A DNA stretch of 64,000 nucleotides. It comes from Flavobacterium cerinum (lineage in GTDB: Bacteria > Bacteroidota > Bacteroidia > Flavobacteriales > Flavobacteriaceae). A program made the translations under genes and the position numbers. The first letter of the stretch is position 1. Every line of letters starts with the position of its first letter. The notes beneath the pieces were generated by a model. The model saw only the letters and a list, made by a program, of their open reading frames with translations. It made no database searches and had not been told where the DNA came from. Shown in pieces: positions 63,568 through 64,000 of this stretch. The DNA lies in NCBI RefSeq assembly GCF_024496085.1, contig NZ_CP101751.1, forward strand, positions 2,294,001 to 2,358,000. Direction: 5' to 3'.

Positions 63568-64000
63568 ATGGAAAGAAAATCAACATCGGGTACAATTCGG
63601 AATAAGGAACGCAGTAAAGAAAAATTTATGGAAGCGGTAGGAGAAATTTTAACGAAAGAAGGATATTTGGGTTTAAAAGTAAATACAATCGCAGCAACTG
63701 CCGGAGTTGATAAAAAAATGATATACAACTACTTTGGCGGAACTGATCAATTGATTGATACTTATGTAACCTCTCAGGATTTCTGGAGTAATGTAAAGGA
63801 AGATAGTGTTGAAATTAATGATGGCGGTAGGGAATTTTCAAAGAAAAGCCTGACAGCACAATTTGATTATGTATCCCAAAATAAAAGCCTGCAAAACATA
63901 CTGCTTTGGGGATTGGCCGAAAAAAGGAGTTCTTTACAACATATAGCCGGAGAGCGGGAGCGAAACGGAGAACAATTGCTAACACAAATTACCGATCCGT
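63568..64000 (+). CDS. TetR-family transcriptional regulator (cut by window end)
   Basis: The first 144 residues are visible. KFMEAVGEILTKEGYLGLKVNTIAATAGVDKKMIYNYFGGTDQLIDTYV is the TetR HTH. The C-terminal ligand domain continues past 64000. It is divergent from the serine hydrolase gene at 61727-63376 and may regulate it. Confidence 0.88.
   Translation, partial: MERKSTSGTIRNKERSKEKFMEAVGEILTKEGYLGLKVNTIAATAGVDKKMIYNYFGGTDQLIDTYVTSQDFWSNVKEDSVEINDGGREFSKKSLTAQFDYVSQNKSLQNILLWGLAEKRSSLQHIAGERERNGEQLLTQITDP

Overview
The window looks like a chromosomal segment of a Flavobacteriia member (Bacteroidota), most likely Flavobacterium or a close relative. The evidence is low GC, two secreted proteins with C-terminal type IX secretion sorting domains, TAnnTTTG-type promoter boxes, bacillithiol (BshB1) and menaquinone genes, fused CzcA-TolC efflux architecture, and many short secreted or lipoprotein genes. 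No phage, plasmid or CRISPR structure was seen. One IS3-family element is present.

Layout. 1-2.3 kb: end of a YchJ-like gene, a class A beta-lactamase, and an AT-rich two-gene unit that looks like a YwqJ-type deaminase toxin with an overlapping partner. 2.3-12.3 kb: housekeeping genes (pyrE, Nudix, M14 peptidase, two T9SS cargo paralogs, coaD-ddl, PASTA protein, rluD-like, TPR protein). 12.4-17.5 kb: an IS3 element (12452-13830, 3-bp target duplication GTC) inserted in the last codons of purL. It replaces the native PurL tail and separates the gene from its terminator. 17.6-21.7 kb: beta-helix lipoprotein, menI-menF-bshB1 operon and tRNA-His. 21.9-24.1 kb: a lipoprotein with a C-terminal Tae4-like peptidoglycan amidase domain, broken by a one-base frameshift just before the catalytic His, followed by a small exported protein placed like an immunity gene. 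24.2-27.8 kb: small membrane proteins, an AraC regulator and AT-rich non-coding DNA. 27.8-34.8 kb: universal stress protein and a divalent-metal RND efflux operon. 34.8-42.4 kb: LysR/MFS/MBL cluster, serine hydrolase, AraC-GyrI regulator, RluA-like synthase. 42.5-47.1 kb: a three-gene operon (membrane coiled-coil protein, P-loop GTPase, tail-anchored coiled-coil protein) divergent from a patatin-like phospholipase. 47.1-64 kb: mixed metabolism, PAS-LuxR regulator, bestrophin, CPBP protease, two more serine hydrolases, a PAS sensor without ATPase domain, amidohydrolase, SDR, and a TetR regulator cut by the window end.

The candidates for something new are (i) the GTPase triad with its divergent patatin, (ii) the surface-lipoprotein Tae4 module with partner, and (iii) the stand-alone YwqJ-like deaminase pair. 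The clearest local evolutionary event is the IS insertion that rewrote the PurL C-terminus. All calls come from reading the sequence by eye, with no database search.
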